Made by a program: the position numbers and the translations under genes
Shown here: positions 17,673 through 26,046 of the stretch, piece after piece
How the letters are laid out: the number at the start of each line of letters is the position of its first letter
Position numbering within the stretch: position 1 is the stretch's first letter
DNA from: Nocardioides coralli
Lineage (GTDB): Bacteria; Actinomycetota; Actinomycetes; Propionibacteriales; Nocardioidaceae
Assembly: GCF_019880385.1 (NCBI RefSeq)
Contig: NZ_CP082273.1
Location: forward strand, 1,240,001-1,304,000
Direction of reading: 5' to 3'
DNA length: 64,000 bases
Notes under the pieces: model-generated
What the model was told of the DNA's origin: nothing
The model's database searches: none
What the model saw: only the letters and a program-made list of their open reading frames with translations

Positions 17673-18590
17673 GTGGCGGACATCCCGCCTGCGCTGCAGG
17701 AGCGGCGGCTGCTCGGGGAGGACTGGATCTCCTGGCTCGATCGCTTGCCGAGGCTGCGCGACGAGCTGGTGGAGGAGTGGGAGCTCACCGTCGACGGACC
17801 CCCGATGCACGGGTTCTGCTCGCTGGTCGTCCCGGTTCGTGACCCCCGCGGGGTGCCGGCTGCGTTGAAGGTGAGCTTCGACGGCGACGACGAGAGCCTG
17901 CACGAGGGGTTGGCCCTCCAGCACTGGGCCGGCAACGGCACCGTCGGGCTGCTGCGCGCCGATCCCCGGCACCGGGCCCTGCTCCTGGAGCGGCTGCACC
18001 CCCAGGACCTCACGGAGAGCTGGGACCTCGAGGCGTGCGAGATCGTCGCCGGGTTCTACGAGCGGCTCCACCGACCCGCGCTGCCACAGCTGCGGCCGCT
18101 CACGGCGTACGTCGACCGGTGGCTCGACGACCTGGAGGCCCTCGGCCGTGAGATCCCCGTCCCGCGGCGGATGGTGGAGCAGGCGATCCACCTCGGTCGG
18201 GGACTGACGACGGATGACGCGAGCACCGGCGTGATGATCCACGGCGACCTGCACTACGAGAACGTGCTGGCCGGCGACCGGGAACCGTGGCTGGTCATCG
18301 ACCCCAAGCCGATGAGCGGGGATGCCCACTGGGAGCCCGCGCCGATGCTGTGGAACCGGTGGGAGGAGCTGGCGGGCGACCTGCGCGACGGGATCAGGCG
18401 CCGATTCCACACCCTCGTCGACGCGGGCGGCCTGGACGAGCACCGGGCCCGGGACTGGGTCATCGTGCGCATGGTGATCGATGCCTCGTGGACGGTCCAC
18501 GACGCCCGGCGTGCGGATCGCGCCATGACGAACCCGGAACGGGACCGGATCACGCAGTGCGTCGCGCTGGTGAAGGCCGTCCAGGACTGA
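17673..18590 (+). CDS. APH(6)-type aminoglycoside/hydroxyurea phosphotransferase family protein
   Basis: A 305-residue kinase of the streptomycin 6-phosphotransferase/hydroxyurea family. The middle has AALKVSFDGDDESLHEGLAL with the ATP-contacting Lys and Glu. The catalytic loop is MIHGDLHYENVLAG, and PWLVIDPKPMSGD carries the metal-binding Asp, a motif combination characteristic of that family. The GTG start is three bases after lepA. Family membership does not prove streptomycin resistance; chromosomal members often have unknown substrates. No regulator is adjacent. Confidence 0.82.
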   Translation: MADIPPALQERRLLGEDWISWLDRLPRLRDELVEEWELTVDGPPMHGFCSLVVPVRDPRGVPAALKVSFDGDDESLHEGLALQHWAGNGTVGLLRADPRHRALLLERLHPQDLTESWDLEACEIVAGFYERLHRPALPQLRPLTAYVDRWLDDLEALGREIPVPRRMVEQAIHLGRGLTTDDASTGVMIHGDLHYENVLAGDREPWLVIDPKPMSGDAHWEPAPMLWNRWEELAGDLRDGIRRRFHTLVDAGGLDEHRARDWVIVRMVIDASWTVHDARRADRAMTNPERDRITQCVALVKAVQD

Positions 18591-18941
18591 GCGTTGTCGA
18601 CGTGGTGGCACGTTCGCCTGGTGCGGATCGTGGTTGGCTGGGCTGGGCGCCGTCACCATCGTCACCCTGGCCGGGGGTGGGCGGATCGGGCGGCATCTCG
18701 CGCCTCCCCCAGCTGCTCGTCGTGCTGTCGGGGTCGGTCGAGGCCAGCCGGGCTGACGGCTCCCCATGGTGGTCGCGGCAGGTCAGGCTGTCGCGTGGGA
18801 GAGCGGTGAGGTGCACCAGACACGGTCGAGCACAGCCAGCGTCCTGCTGATCGTGGAAGGCGATCTCACGCTCGACTGAGCTCGGTCGTGCGGGAACGTG
18901 CCTGGGGCCCCGCCCTGTGGTGGGCGGGGTGTGGGGCGGGG
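18591..18941. other. Intergenic region without a recognisable gene
   Basis: 351 bp between the phosphotransferase (+) and the convergent HNH gene (-). Apart from a hairpin near its right end I see no promoter, RNA or convincing ORF. Its composition is less codon-structured than its neighbours. Confidence 0.4.
18908..18929 (-). terminator. Hairpin downstream of the HNH gene
   Basis: CCCCGCC (18908-18914) and GGCGGGG (18923-18929) form a 7-bp GC stem with an 8-base loop, 12 bases beyond the HNH stop codon. There is no T-run, so termination is plausible but not certain. Confidence 0.45.
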
Positions 18942-20360
18942 TCAATCTCGGTGGGGTGGGTCGGGCTCGGGCCGGGCGTCGCCGGTGGGGTCGATGGCGG
19001 TGGTGCCGGTGTGGTCGCGGAGGTAGTGGTGGCCGTGGGGTGAGGTCCACCGGTAGGTGCCGGGTTCGGGGGTTTCGTAGTGCCAGTGGCCGTGGGTCTT
19101 GTGGCGGTGGTGGCGTCGGCACAGCGGGGCGATGCCGGTCGTGGAGGTCTCCGGGTGGTCGCGATAGGGAGTGGTGTGGTCGTGGTCGCAGCCGTGGTGG
19201 TCGGGGTGGAGGCGGCGGGCGGGCCGGGTGCAGTGGGGGAAGACGCAGGTGAGGTCGCGCAGGGTCACGCGCTCGGTGATGCGGTGGGGGATCTCGTACT
19301 GGTCGACGTGGACGTGCTGGTTGAGGTCGATGACGGGCTGGACCACCAGGTGGGTGTCGGGGTGGCCGCACCAGTCGCGGATCTGGGTGGCGGTGACCGG
19401 GGCGCGGGTGGTCTCACACCGCCCGATCCCGCCCCCGGTGCCGGTGAGGGCGTCGGTGCTGAGGTGGAGGTAGAGCACGGTCTTCCGGACCGGTGTGCGG
19501 GTGGGGGCCGGGGGTTTCGTGGCTCGCTGCGCTCGCACCTCAACCTCCGACCTCGAGCCCCCAGCCTCCGGCGGGGTGAGGTCGAGGGTGAGCTGGCGGC
19601 GGGCGAGCTCGCCGACCGCGAGGGCGCGGCGCTGGTCCAGGGTCGCCTCGGAGCCGAGGTCGGCCAGCTGGGTGGCCAGCCCACGCACGGCGTCGTCGAG
19701 GCTGATCGCGTCGGCCAGGTCGAGCTCGCCGGTGACGTAGGCGGTGCCGTCGAAGGAGACGTGGTTGCGGTCGACGGTGAAGTGCCGCCGGTCGAGGCCG
19801 TCGCGGCGGCGTTGTTCGGCCTGGTCGGGCATGAACCGGCCGATGGCCTCCTCGACCAGCCGGTCCAGGGCCGTGGGGCGGATCTTGTGGGCCACCGGGG
19901 CGACGTGTTGGTCGACGAACGTGGCGGCTTCGGGGGTGAGGTCGGCGCCGATGGTGGCGTCGGCGACCCGGCGGGCCTTCCAGGCCGGCAGGTCCCCGGC
20001 CACCACCCGTGCCCACAGGCGGGGGAGTCGGTAGCGGAGCTCGACGGCCTGGCCGAGGTAGTGCTTGCCGGCCTCGGTGGAGAGGCCGAGGGCGGCGGCG
20101 TACTCGGCGACGCTGAACTCTGCCACCAGGGGGGCGCCGGGGCCGGCGATCGGGATCACGCCTTCCAGGCCGGAGCGGAAGGTGTAGGTCTCGGCGTCCT
20201 CCACGCTCTCGGCGGGGTGGATGATCGCCCACTGCACCGCGAGCTGGAGCTTGCGGGCCTCGGCGCGGTCCGCGGCGGCGGTCTCGGCCCGCGCCGCCGC
20301 CAGCACCCCCGCAGCGTCATCCGGCAGGGTGCCGGGCTGCTCGGGTGCGGTGATCGCCAT
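18942..20360 (-). CDS. DUF222/13E12-repeat HNH endonuclease-type protein
   Basis: A 472-residue member of the 13E12 repeat family, abundant in actinobacteria. The N-terminal DUF222 region (ARAETAAADRAEARKLQLA, later AEFSVAEYAAALGLSTEAG and VADATIGADLTPE) is followed by a C-terminal HNH site with CVFPHC, HPDHHGCDHDHT, and LCRRHHRHKTHG. ATG 20360 gives MAITAPEQPG; upstream in-frame codons are repeat sequence, not family-like. Residues EVEVRAQRATKPPAP in the middle are encoded by a dispersed repeat (19507-19547), which looks like an in-frame insertion. Role unknown; these proteins are often multi-copy and have been suggested to be mobile. Confidence 0.88.
   Translation of the reverse strand: MAITAPEQPGTLPDDAAGVLAAARAETAAADRAEARKLQLAVQWAIIHPAESVEDAETYTFRSGLEGVIPIAGPGAPLVAEFSVAEYAAALGLSTEAGKHYLGQAVELRYRLPRLWARVVAGDLPAWKARRVADATIGADLTPEAATFVDQHVAPVAHKIRPTALDRLVEEAIGRFMPDQAEQRRRDGLDRRHFTVDRNHVSFDGTAYVTGELDLADAISLDDAVRGLATQLADLGSEATLDQRRALAVGELARRQLTLDLTPPEAGGSRSEVEVRAQRATKPPAPTRTPVRKTVLYLHLSTDALTGTGGGIGRCETTRAPVTATQIRDWCGHPDTHLVVQPVIDLNQHVHVDQYEIPHRITERVTLRDLTCVFPHCTRPARRLHPDHHGCDHDHTTPYRDHPETSTTGIAPLCRRHHRHKTHGHWHYETPEPGTYRWTSPHGHHYLRDHTGTTAIDPTGDARPEPDPPHRD
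19507..19547. repeat. Dispersed palindromic-type repeat, copy inside the HNH gene
   Basis: Runs from GCCGGGGGTTTCG through GGCTCGCTGCGCTCGC to ACCTCAACC. It matches the copy at 20475-20520 almost base for base, with CGTGG for CGAGG and one base fewer in CTGCGC versus CTGGCGC. On the coding strand it adds the codons for EVEVRAQRATKPPAP. Confidence 0.7.
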
Positions 20361-20474
20361 GAGTCCACCCAAGCACTCACCACTGACAGCAACCCCCGTG
20401 GTTGAGCGGTTCTCCACACCCCGGAGGGGGGTCTCGACAAGCTCGACCTCCGTGGGGTCGGGTTGGCGGAGGAG

Positions 20475-20520
20475 GGCCGGGGGTTTCGAGGCTCGCTGGC
20501 GCTCGCACCTCAACCACCGG
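20475..20520. repeat. Dispersed palindromic-type repeat, intergenic copy
   Basis: GGCCGGGGGTTTCGAGG followed by CTCGCTGGCGCTCGC and ACCTCAACCACCGG. It shares its whole length with the copy at 19507-19547. The CGAG...CTCG content suggests REP-like stem formation. Confidence 0.7.
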
Positions 20521-20528
20521 CGGCGTCC

Positions 20529-20551
20529 CGCTCGCACCTCAACCACCGGCG
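20529..20551. repeat. Partial repeat copy
   Basis: CGCTCGCACCTCAACCACC recurs immediately after the full copy, followed by GGCGG. It looks like a tandem partial duplication of the repeat's right half. Confidence 0.65.
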
Positions 20552-20627
20552 GCTTCGAGACCAGGTGATCGAACGTGGAGGGGTGGGTCACCGTGCCCGG
20601 GGTGGGGTCCCGTGGTGGGATGGGCGG

Positions 20628-21272
20628 GTGGAGTTCGTGGTGCGGTCGGTGAACGTCGGTCAGCCGCGCCAGTGGGCGTGGGCGAAGATCGGACGGACCT
20701 CGATCGAGAAGCACACGGTTCCCGGCCCCGTGGAGGTGCACCGCCTCGGCCTCGCCGGTGACCAGGTGTCCGACACCCGGCACCACGGCGGCGTCGACCA
20801 GGCGGTCTACGCCTTCGCGCGCGAGGACCTCGACCTGTGGGGCCTCGAGCTCGACACCCACCTGCGTGACGGGTTGTTCGGCGAGAACCTCACGACCAGC
20901 GGGTACGACGTCAACGGCGCGGAGGTCGGCGAGCGGTGGCGGGTGGGCAGCGCGCTGCTCGAGGTCGCCTCGGTCCGGATCCCCTGCAACGACTTCAAGG
21001 GCTGGCTCGGCGAGTGCGGCCTCGACAGCGCCGGCTGGGTCAAGCGCTTCGCCGCGACGGGAAGGCCTGGTCCCTACCTCCGCGTCCTGGAGGACGGCGA
21101 GGTCTCCAGCGGTGACCGGGCCGAGGTCGTCGCGCGACCCGGTCACGGCGTCACGGTGTCGCTGATGTTCCGGGCCCTCACCACGGAGCCCGCCCTCCTG
21201 CCGCGGCTGCTCGAGGTGCCCGACCTCGTGACCGAGGCGCGACTCAGGGCAGAGCGCTACGTCGCGGGGTGA
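20628..21272 (+). CDS. MOSC domain protein, YiiM-like
   Basis: A 214-residue MOSC protein of the YiiM type, related to proteins that use molybdenum cofactor to reduce N-hydroxylated bases. Seen: VRSVNVGQPRQ at the N-terminus, the conserved GLAGDQVSDTRHHGGVDQAVYAF, LFGENLTTSG, and VASVRIPCNDFKG with the expected Cys. The C-terminus has the YiiM 3-alpha region. The GTG start gives a protein beginning exactly at the domain edge. It is transcribed divergently from the HNH gene and is monocistronic by layout. Confidence 0.87.
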   Translation: MEFVVRSVNVGQPRQWAWAKIGRTSIEKHTVPGPVEVHRLGLAGDQVSDTRHHGGVDQAVYAFAREDLDLWGLELDTHLRDGLFGENLTTSGYDVNGAEVGERWRVGSALLEVASVRIPCNDFKGWLGECGLDSAGWVKRFAATGRPGPYLRVLEDGEVSSGDRAEVVARPGHGVTVSLMFRALTTEPALLPRLLEVPDLVTEARLRAERYVAG

Positions 21273-21378
21273 GTCGTCGGTGACGATCCCGCACCACTTC
21301 GTGGATGTGCTACCGCTGCGTAACAGGGTGTTCTAGGTTAATCGGAAACAGCACCCCGAGTGACGCCAGGAGTTCCCC

Positions 21379-23196
21379 GTGCCCCTTACCCACGACACCA
21401 GCTTCCTCGAGACGATGCCGGCGAACGTCGCGATCCAGTTCCACGACCGGGTCGAGCAGTCCGCGGACCTGGAGGCGTTCCGCTACCCCGTGGGCGAGTC
21501 CTGGGAGTCGGTGACCTGGCGGCAGGCCGGCGAGAAGGTCTCCGCGCTGGCGGCCGGACTGCTGTCGCTCGGCCTGGAGAACGAGCAGCGGGTCGGGATC
21601 GCCTCGGGCACGCGCTACGAGTGGATCCTCGCTGACCTCGCCATCATGTGCGCGGGCGGCGCCACCACGACGGTCTACCCGACCACCAACAGCGAGGACA
21701 CCTCCTACATCCTCGGGGACGCGGAGTGCCGGGTGGTCTTCGCCGAGGACGACACCCAGGTCGCCAAGATCAAGGAGCACCGCAACGAGCTGCCCCACGT
21801 GTCGAAGGTCGTGACCTTCGAGGGCACCACCGACGGCGACTGGATCATCTCGATGGACGACCTGGCCGAGCTCGGATCGGCCTACCTCGCCGAGCACCCC
21901 GACGTGATCAAGGAGAAGGCCGCGTCGATCGCGCCGGACCAGCTCGCGACCCTCATCTACACCTCGGGGACCACCGGCCGCCCGAAGGGTGTCCGGCTCC
22001 AGCACAAGTCCTGGGTCTACGAGGGCGAGGCGATCAAGGCGCAGAACATCCTGCACGAGGACGACCTGCAGTTCCTGTGGCTGCCGATGGCGCACTCGTT
22101 CGGCAAGGTGCTGCTGTCGACCCAGATGGCGTGCGGCTTCGCGACCGCGATCGACGGTCGCGTGGAGAAGATCGTCGACAACCTCGGGGTGGTGAAGCCG
22201 ACGTTCATGGGTGCGGCCCCCCGGATCTTCGAGAAGGCGCACGGACGGATCGTCACCATGACCGCCGCCGAGGGTGGGGCCAAGGAGAAGATCTTCAAGC
22301 AGGCGTTCAAGGTGGGGCTCGAGGTCGATCGCCTCAAGCGCGAGGGCAAGTCGATCCCGCTGCCGCTCAAGCTGCAGCACGGCCTGTTCGACAAGCTGGT
22401 CTTCAGCAAGGTGCGCGACCGCTTCGGCGGCCGGGTCCGCTTCTTCATCTCCGGCGCCGCGGCCCTCAACCGCGACATCGCGGAGTGGTTCCACGCCGCG
22501 GGGATCCTGATCCTGGAGGGCTACGGGCTCACCGAGACCTCCGCCGGCTCCTTCGTCAACCACCCCGAGGACTACCGCTTCGGCACCGTCGGCCCCGCCG
22601 TCCCCGGTACCCAGGTCAAGCTCGGCGACAACGACGAGATCATGGTCAAGGGCCCGGGCGTCATGGACGGCTACCACAACCGGCCCGAGGAGACGGCGGC
22701 GACGCTGACCGACGACGGGTGGCTGCGTACCGGCGACAAGGGCTCGCTCGACAGCGACGGCTACCTGACGATCACCGGCCGGATCAAGGAGCTGTTCAAG
22801 ACCTCCGGCGGCAAGTACGTCGCGCCCCCGGCGATCGAGTCGAAGTTCAAGGCGATCTGTCCCTACGCCAGCCAGTTCATGGTCTTCGGTGACGAGCGGC
22901 AGTTCTGCGTCGCGCTGATCACGCTCGACCCGGACGCGATCGCCGGGTGGGCCGAGGAGAACGGTGTCAGCGGCGACTACGCGGCGATCGTGAAGTCCGA
23001 CCAGTGCCGCGAGATGGTCGCGGGCTACGTCGAGGAGCTCAACAGCCGCCTCAACCGCTGGGAGACCATCAAGAAGTGGGAGCTGCTCGACCACGACCTG
23101 ACGGTCGAGTCGGGCGAGCTGACGCCGTCGATGAAGGTCAAGCGCAACGTCGTGCAGGACAACCACAAGGAGCTCATCGACTCCTTCTACGCCTGA
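21379..23196 (+). CDS. Long-chain fatty-acid-CoA ligase, FadD15-like
   Basis: A 605-residue AMP-forming acyl-CoA synthetase of the long-chain class. The P-loop is TLIYTSGTTGRPKGVRL, the A5 motif is EGYGLTETSAGS, A7 WLRTGDKGSLD, A8 GRIKELFKTSGGKYVAP, and the C-terminal A10 Lys is in LTPSMKVKRNVV. It starts with GTG, and AGGAG lies 8 bases upstream. TAGGTT at 21334-21339 is a possible -10. The length and the LTPSMKVKR end match bacterial long-chain ligases used in fatty-acid activation for degradation or lipid assembly. It is monocistronic, with a strong terminator behind it. Confidence 0.93.
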   Translation: MPLTHDTSFLETMPANVAIQFHDRVEQSADLEAFRYPVGESWESVTWRQAGEKVSALAAGLLSLGLENEQRVGIASGTRYEWILADLAIMCAGGATTTVYPTTNSEDTSYILGDAECRVVFAEDDTQVAKIKEHRNELPHVSKVVTFEGTTDGDWIISMDDLAELGSAYLAEHPDVIKEKAASIAPDQLATLIYTSGTTGRPKGVRLQHKSWVYEGEAIKAQNILHEDDLQFLWLPMAHSFGKVLLSTQMACGFATAIDGRVEKIVDNLGVVKPTFMGAAPRIFEKAHGRIVTMTAAEGGAKEKIFKQAFKVGLEVDRLKREGKSIPLPLKLQHGLFDKLVFSKVRDRFGGRVRFFISGAAALNRDIAEWFHAAGILILEGYGLTETSAGSFVNHPEDYRFGTVGPAVPGTQVKLGDNDEIMVKGPGVMDGYHNRPEETAATLTDDGWLRTGDKGSLDSDGYLTITGRIKELFKTSGGKYVAPPAIESKFKAICPYASQFMVFGDERQFCVALITLDPDAIAGWAEENGVSGDYAAIVKSDQCREMVAGYVEELNSRLNRWETIKKWELLDHDLTVESGELTPSMKVKRNVVQDNHKELIDSFYA

Positions 23197-23240
23197 GCCC
23201 GGCCACCCCGGGCCGCCGATCCGGTGGCCCGGGGCCGGGC
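23197..23240 (+). terminator. GC-rich terminator hairpin after the acyl-CoA ligase
   Basis: GCCCGG plus CCCCGGGCC (23197-23214, with a 3-base bulge) pairs with GGCCCGGGG plus CCGGGC (23226-23240). This is a 15-bp stem without a T-run, starting one base after the stop codon. Confidence 0.65.
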
Positions 23241-23256
23241 GTGGCACGATGGCGAG

Positions 23257-24468
23257 GTGCCCTCGGCCCTGCCCACGGGGGAGCCCGCCCCGGCCGACGG
23301 ACGGCTCCCCGACAGCGCGCTCGACGAGCTCGGTCAGCGCCCGTTCGGGATCTACGTGCACGTCCCCTTCTGCACCGTGCGGTGCGGCTACTGCGACTTC
23401 AACACCTACACCGCCGAGGAGCTCGGCTCGGGCGTCAACCGCGGGTCGTACGCCGAGTGGGCGATCGCCGAGGTCCGCCAGGCCAGGCGGGTGCTCGGTG
23501 ACACCGACCTGCCGGTGTCGACGGTCTTCCTCGGCGGTGGCACCCCGACGCTGCTGCCGCCCGCCGACCTCGGAGCGGTCCTGGCCGCGATCGGCGCCGA
23601 GTTCGGCTTCGCCGACGGCGTCGAGGCGACGACCGAGGCCAATCCGGACTCCGTGACCGCCTGGGACCTCGCGCAGCTGCGCGAGGTGGGACTGACCCGG
23701 ATCTCCTTCGGCATGCAGTCCGCCGTGCCGCACGTGCTGGCGACGCTCGACCGCACGCACGACCCGCTCCGGGTGCCGGCCGCCGTGCGGTGGGCCCGAG
23801 AGGCGGGCTTCGACCAGGTCAGCCTCGACCTCATCTACGGCACGCCGGGGGAGTCCCTCGCCGACTGGAGCAGCTCGCTCGACGAGGCCCTGGCCTGCGA
23901 GCCCGACCACGTGTCGGCGTACGCCCTCATCGTGGAGGAGGGCACCGCCCTGGCCCGGCGGATCCGGCGCGGCGAGCTGCCGATGACCGACGACGACGAC
24001 CTCGCCGACAAGTACCTGGTCGCCGACGAGCGGCTCACGGCAGCCGGTCTCGGGTGGTACGAGGTGTCCAACTGGGCGAGGGACGCGGTCGCCCGCTGCC
24101 GCCACAACGAGCTCTACTGGACCGGCGCCGACTGGTGGGGGATCGGCCCGGGGGCCCACTCCCACGTCGGTGGAGTGCGGTGGTGGAACGTCAAGCATCC
24201 CGCGGCGTACGCCGACCGGCTGGCCGCCGGAGCCAGCCCCGCACACGCCCGCGAGCTCCTGGACGGCGAGACCCGGCGCGTGGAGCGGGTGCTGCTGGAG
24301 ACCCGGTTGCGAGCGGGACTGGACGTCGCCTTGCTCGACGACGGCGGGCGTGCTGCGGTCCCCGGGCTGACCTCACGGGGGCTGGTGGTCGCCGACGCCG
24401 ACCGGCTGGTGCTGACGACGACCGGCCGGCTGCTGGCCGACGCGGTGGTGCGCGACCTGCTGCCCTGA
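23257..24468 (+). CDS. hemW: HemW-like radical SAM heme chaperone
   Basis: A 403-residue radical SAM protein related to coproporphyrinogen III dehydrogenase and thought to insert heme. The cluster motif is CTVRCGYC (C-x3-C-x2-C) in YVHVPFCTVRCGYCDFN, followed by the GGGTP motif, EANPDS, GMQSA and the HemW C-terminal domain. The start GTG 23257 gives MPSALPTGEPAP; CACGAT is 6 bases before it, a leaderless spacing. GTG 23224 would start inside the terminator stem. It lies upstream of hrcA-dnaJ, as in other actinobacteria, but here four reverse-strand genes intervene. Confidence 0.93.
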   Translation: MPSALPTGEPAPADGRLPDSALDELGQRPFGIYVHVPFCTVRCGYCDFNTYTAEELGSGVNRGSYAEWAIAEVRQARRVLGDTDLPVSTVFLGGGTPTLLPPADLGAVLAAIGAEFGFADGVEATTEANPDSVTAWDLAQLREVGLTRISFGMQSAVPHVLATLDRTHDPLRVPAAVRWAREAGFDQVSLDLIYGTPGESLADWSSSLDEALACEPDHVSAYALIVEEGTALARRIRRGELPMTDDDDLADKYLVADERLTAAGLGWYEVSNWARDAVARCRHNELYWTGADWWGIGPGAHSHVGGVRWWNVKHPAAYADRLAAGASPAHARELLDGETRRVERVLLETRLRAGLDVALLDDGGRAAVPGLTSRGLVVADADRLVLTTTGRLLADAVVRDLLP

Positions 24469-24473
24469 GCCGG

Positions 24474-24896
24474 CTACTTCACCAGGCGCAGCGTCAGCGG
24501 GTAGCGGTAGTCCTCGCCGTTGGCGGCCCGGACCGTCGCCAGGATGATGAGCCCGAGGACGACCAGCGCCAGGACCACGGCGATCGGCACGATCACGAAC
24601 GCCAGGATCCCGAAGGTGAGCACCACGAGGAGCACGGAGACGATCGTCCCGGCGATGGCGTAGATGAGCACGGAGATCTGGAAGTTGAGCGACTCGACCG
24701 CGTGCCGGCGCACGAAGGGGGACTCGCCCTTGATGAGCATCACCAGCAGCGGGGCGAGGAAGCCCAAGGCGATGTAGGCCGAGACGAGGGTGCCGATGTG
24801 GGACACCAGGGCCCAGTTCTTCGCCTCCTGGGTGACGGCGTCGCCGGGGCCGTGGGCCGGGTCGCCGTACGGCGGCTGCCCGTGGGGATCGCTCAT
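24474..24896 (-). CDS. DUF4870 membrane protein
   Basis: A 140-residue protein with a Gly/Pro-rich cytosolic N-terminus (MSDPHGQPPYGDPAHGPG) and the DUF4870 core: NWALVSHIGTLVSAYIALGFLAPLL, then KGESPFVRRHAVESLNFQIS, then two further membrane segments (about residues 78-130). The family is distantly related to Tic20; its role is unknown. The ATG overlaps the DUF3097 stop as ATGA, so the pair is co-translated, convergent with hemW. Confidence 0.88.
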   Translation of the reverse strand: MSDPHGQPPYGDPAHGPGDAVTQEAKNWALVSHIGTLVSAYIALGFLAPLLVMLIKGESPFVRRHAVESLNFQISVLIYAIAGTIVSVLLVVLTFGILAFVIVPIAVVLALVVLGLIILATVRAANGEDYRYPLTLRLVK

Positions 24897-25750
24897 GGTT
24901 CCAGCGTAACGAAGTCGATGAGCTCCTCGACGCGTCCGAGGAGCGCCGGCTCGAGGTCCTGGAAGCCGCGCACCCCGCCCAGGACGTGGCGCCAGGCCCG
25001 GGCGATGTCGGCCTGGTCCCGGTGGGGCCACCCCAGCCGCTGGCAGGTACCGCGCTTCCAGTCCTCGCGTTTCGGCACCGCCGGCCAGGCGCCGATGCCC
25101 AGCCGCTCCGGCTTCACCGCCTGCCAGATGTCGATGAACGGGTGACCCGTGATGAGCACGTGCGGCCCGATGTCGGACCGCGCGATCGCATCGGCGATCC
25201 GCTTCTCCTTCGACCCGGTGACGAGGTGGTCGACGAGGACGCCGACCCGACGTCCCGGGCCGGGGCGGAAGTCGCGCAGGTGCGCGGCCAGATCGTCGAC
25301 GCCCCCGAGGTACTCGACGACGACGCCCTCCAGTCGGAGGTCGTCACCCCACACCTTCTCGACGAGCTCGGCGTCGTGGCGGCCCTCGACGTAGATCCGG
25401 CTCTGCCTGGCCACCCGCGCCTGGGCCCCGTGGACGGCGACCGAGCCGGAGGCGGTCCGGGTCGGCCGTGCCGGTGCCGGGTTGCGGGCGGGCGCGGTGA
25501 GGATGACGGGTCGCCCCTCGAGCAGGAACCCCGCTCCCAGGGGGAAGGTACGCCGCGAGCCGCGCCGGTCCTCGAGGGTGACGGTGTGCAGGTCGCGGTC
25601 AACGGCGACGATCTCGCCGCAGAAGTCGGTGGTGACCTCCTCGACCACCTCGCCCTTCTCCGCCGGTGCCTCGACGGCGCGACCGCGGGCGGGAGCGCGC
25701 CAGTCGGTGGCGAGGACGTCGGTGCCGTAGCGGTCGCGCGGGGAGGTCAC
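24893..25750 (-). CDS. DUF3097 family protein
   Basis: A 285-residue actinobacterial protein of unknown function. The centre carries a TOPRIM-like or nuclease-like block: IYVEGRHDAELVEKVWGDDLR, then VVVEYLGGVDDLAAHL, VGVLVDHLVTGSKE, and VLITGHPFIDIWQAVKP. The Glu in VEGRHD and the Asp pair in later strands look like metal ligands, as in TOPRIM domains; this is inference. DUF3097 genes usually neighbour hemW, as here. It is upstream of and overlaps the DUF4870 gene. Confidence 0.87.
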   Translation of the reverse strand: MTSPRDRYGTDVLATDWRAPARGRAVEAPAEKGEVVEEVTTDFCGEIVAVDRDLHTVTLEDRRGSRRTFPLGAGFLLEGRPVILTAPARNPAPARPTRTASGSVAVHGAQARVARQSRIYVEGRHDAELVEKVWGDDLRLEGVVVEYLGGVDDLAAHLRDFRPGPGRRVGVLVDHLVTGSKEKRIADAIARSDIGPHVLITGHPFIDIWQAVKPERLGIGAWPAVPKREDWKRGTCQRLGWPHRDQADIARAWRHVLGGVRGFQDLEPALLGRVEELIDFVTLEP

Positions 25751-25764
25751 CGCGACACGGTAGG

Positions 25765-26013
25765 TCAGTCGTCGGTCCCGCCCGCTGCGGACGCGCCGTC
25801 GTCGTGGGAGTCCGACCCGGTGTCGCCCGAGTCGCCCGCGTCGTCCGCCTCGTCCTCGGACTCCTCGGCGGTCTTGCCGCCCTCGAGGTCGAGCTCGTCC
25901 GGGTCGACGTCGTCCGCCAGCGGCTCGGCCAGGGGGTTGTCCTCCCCGGGCTGGAGGTCCTCGGGGAGGTCCTCGTCACGGATGCCGCCGGGCTCACTCT
26001 CGGATTCGCTCAT
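25765..26013 (-). CDS. Small acidic protein, function unknown
   Basis: An 82-residue protein, very rich in Asp, Glu, Ser and Gly and predicted to be disordered. The conserved-looking core is EDLPEDLQPGEDNPLAEPLADD; the C-terminal half (about residues 45-82) is low-complexity acidic sequence. Similar short proteins with a PGEDNPLAEPL core occur in actinobacteria (recollection, not checked). It lies 14 bp upstream of the DUF3097 gene and may share its transcript. No function inferred. Confidence 0.65.
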   Translation of the reverse strand: MSESESEPGGIRDEDLPEDLQPGEDNPLAEPLADDVDPDELDLEGGKTAEESEDEADDAGDSGDTGSDSHDDGASAAGGTDD

Positions 26014-26046
26014 GGCCGCAAACTAGCGGGTCGGCAGCGGACCGCG

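Larger units (their letters stand above)
20361..20627. other. Repeat-rich intergenic region between the HNH and MOSC genes
   Basis: Contains a 46-bp repeat copy, a partial copy beside it, and an adjacent CGGTTCTCCACACC...GGTCTCGACAAGCTCGACC element (20411-20450) of similar style. No gene was recognised. The HNH promoter and the MOSC gene start must lie within this block, but no clear -10 stands out for either. Confidence 0.55.

Noticed and set aside
18594..18809. Short open frame between the phosphotransferase and HNH genes
   Set aside because: Its translation is Arg/Ser-rich without hydrophobic or conserved pattern, it has no ribosome site, and it lies in a frame typical of GC-rich noise.
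18942..20360. HNH gene as part of an insertion sequence, group II intron or prophage
   Set aside because: DUF222-HNH architecture matches the 13E12 family; no transposase, terminal inverted repeats, reverse transcriptase or phage genes are present.
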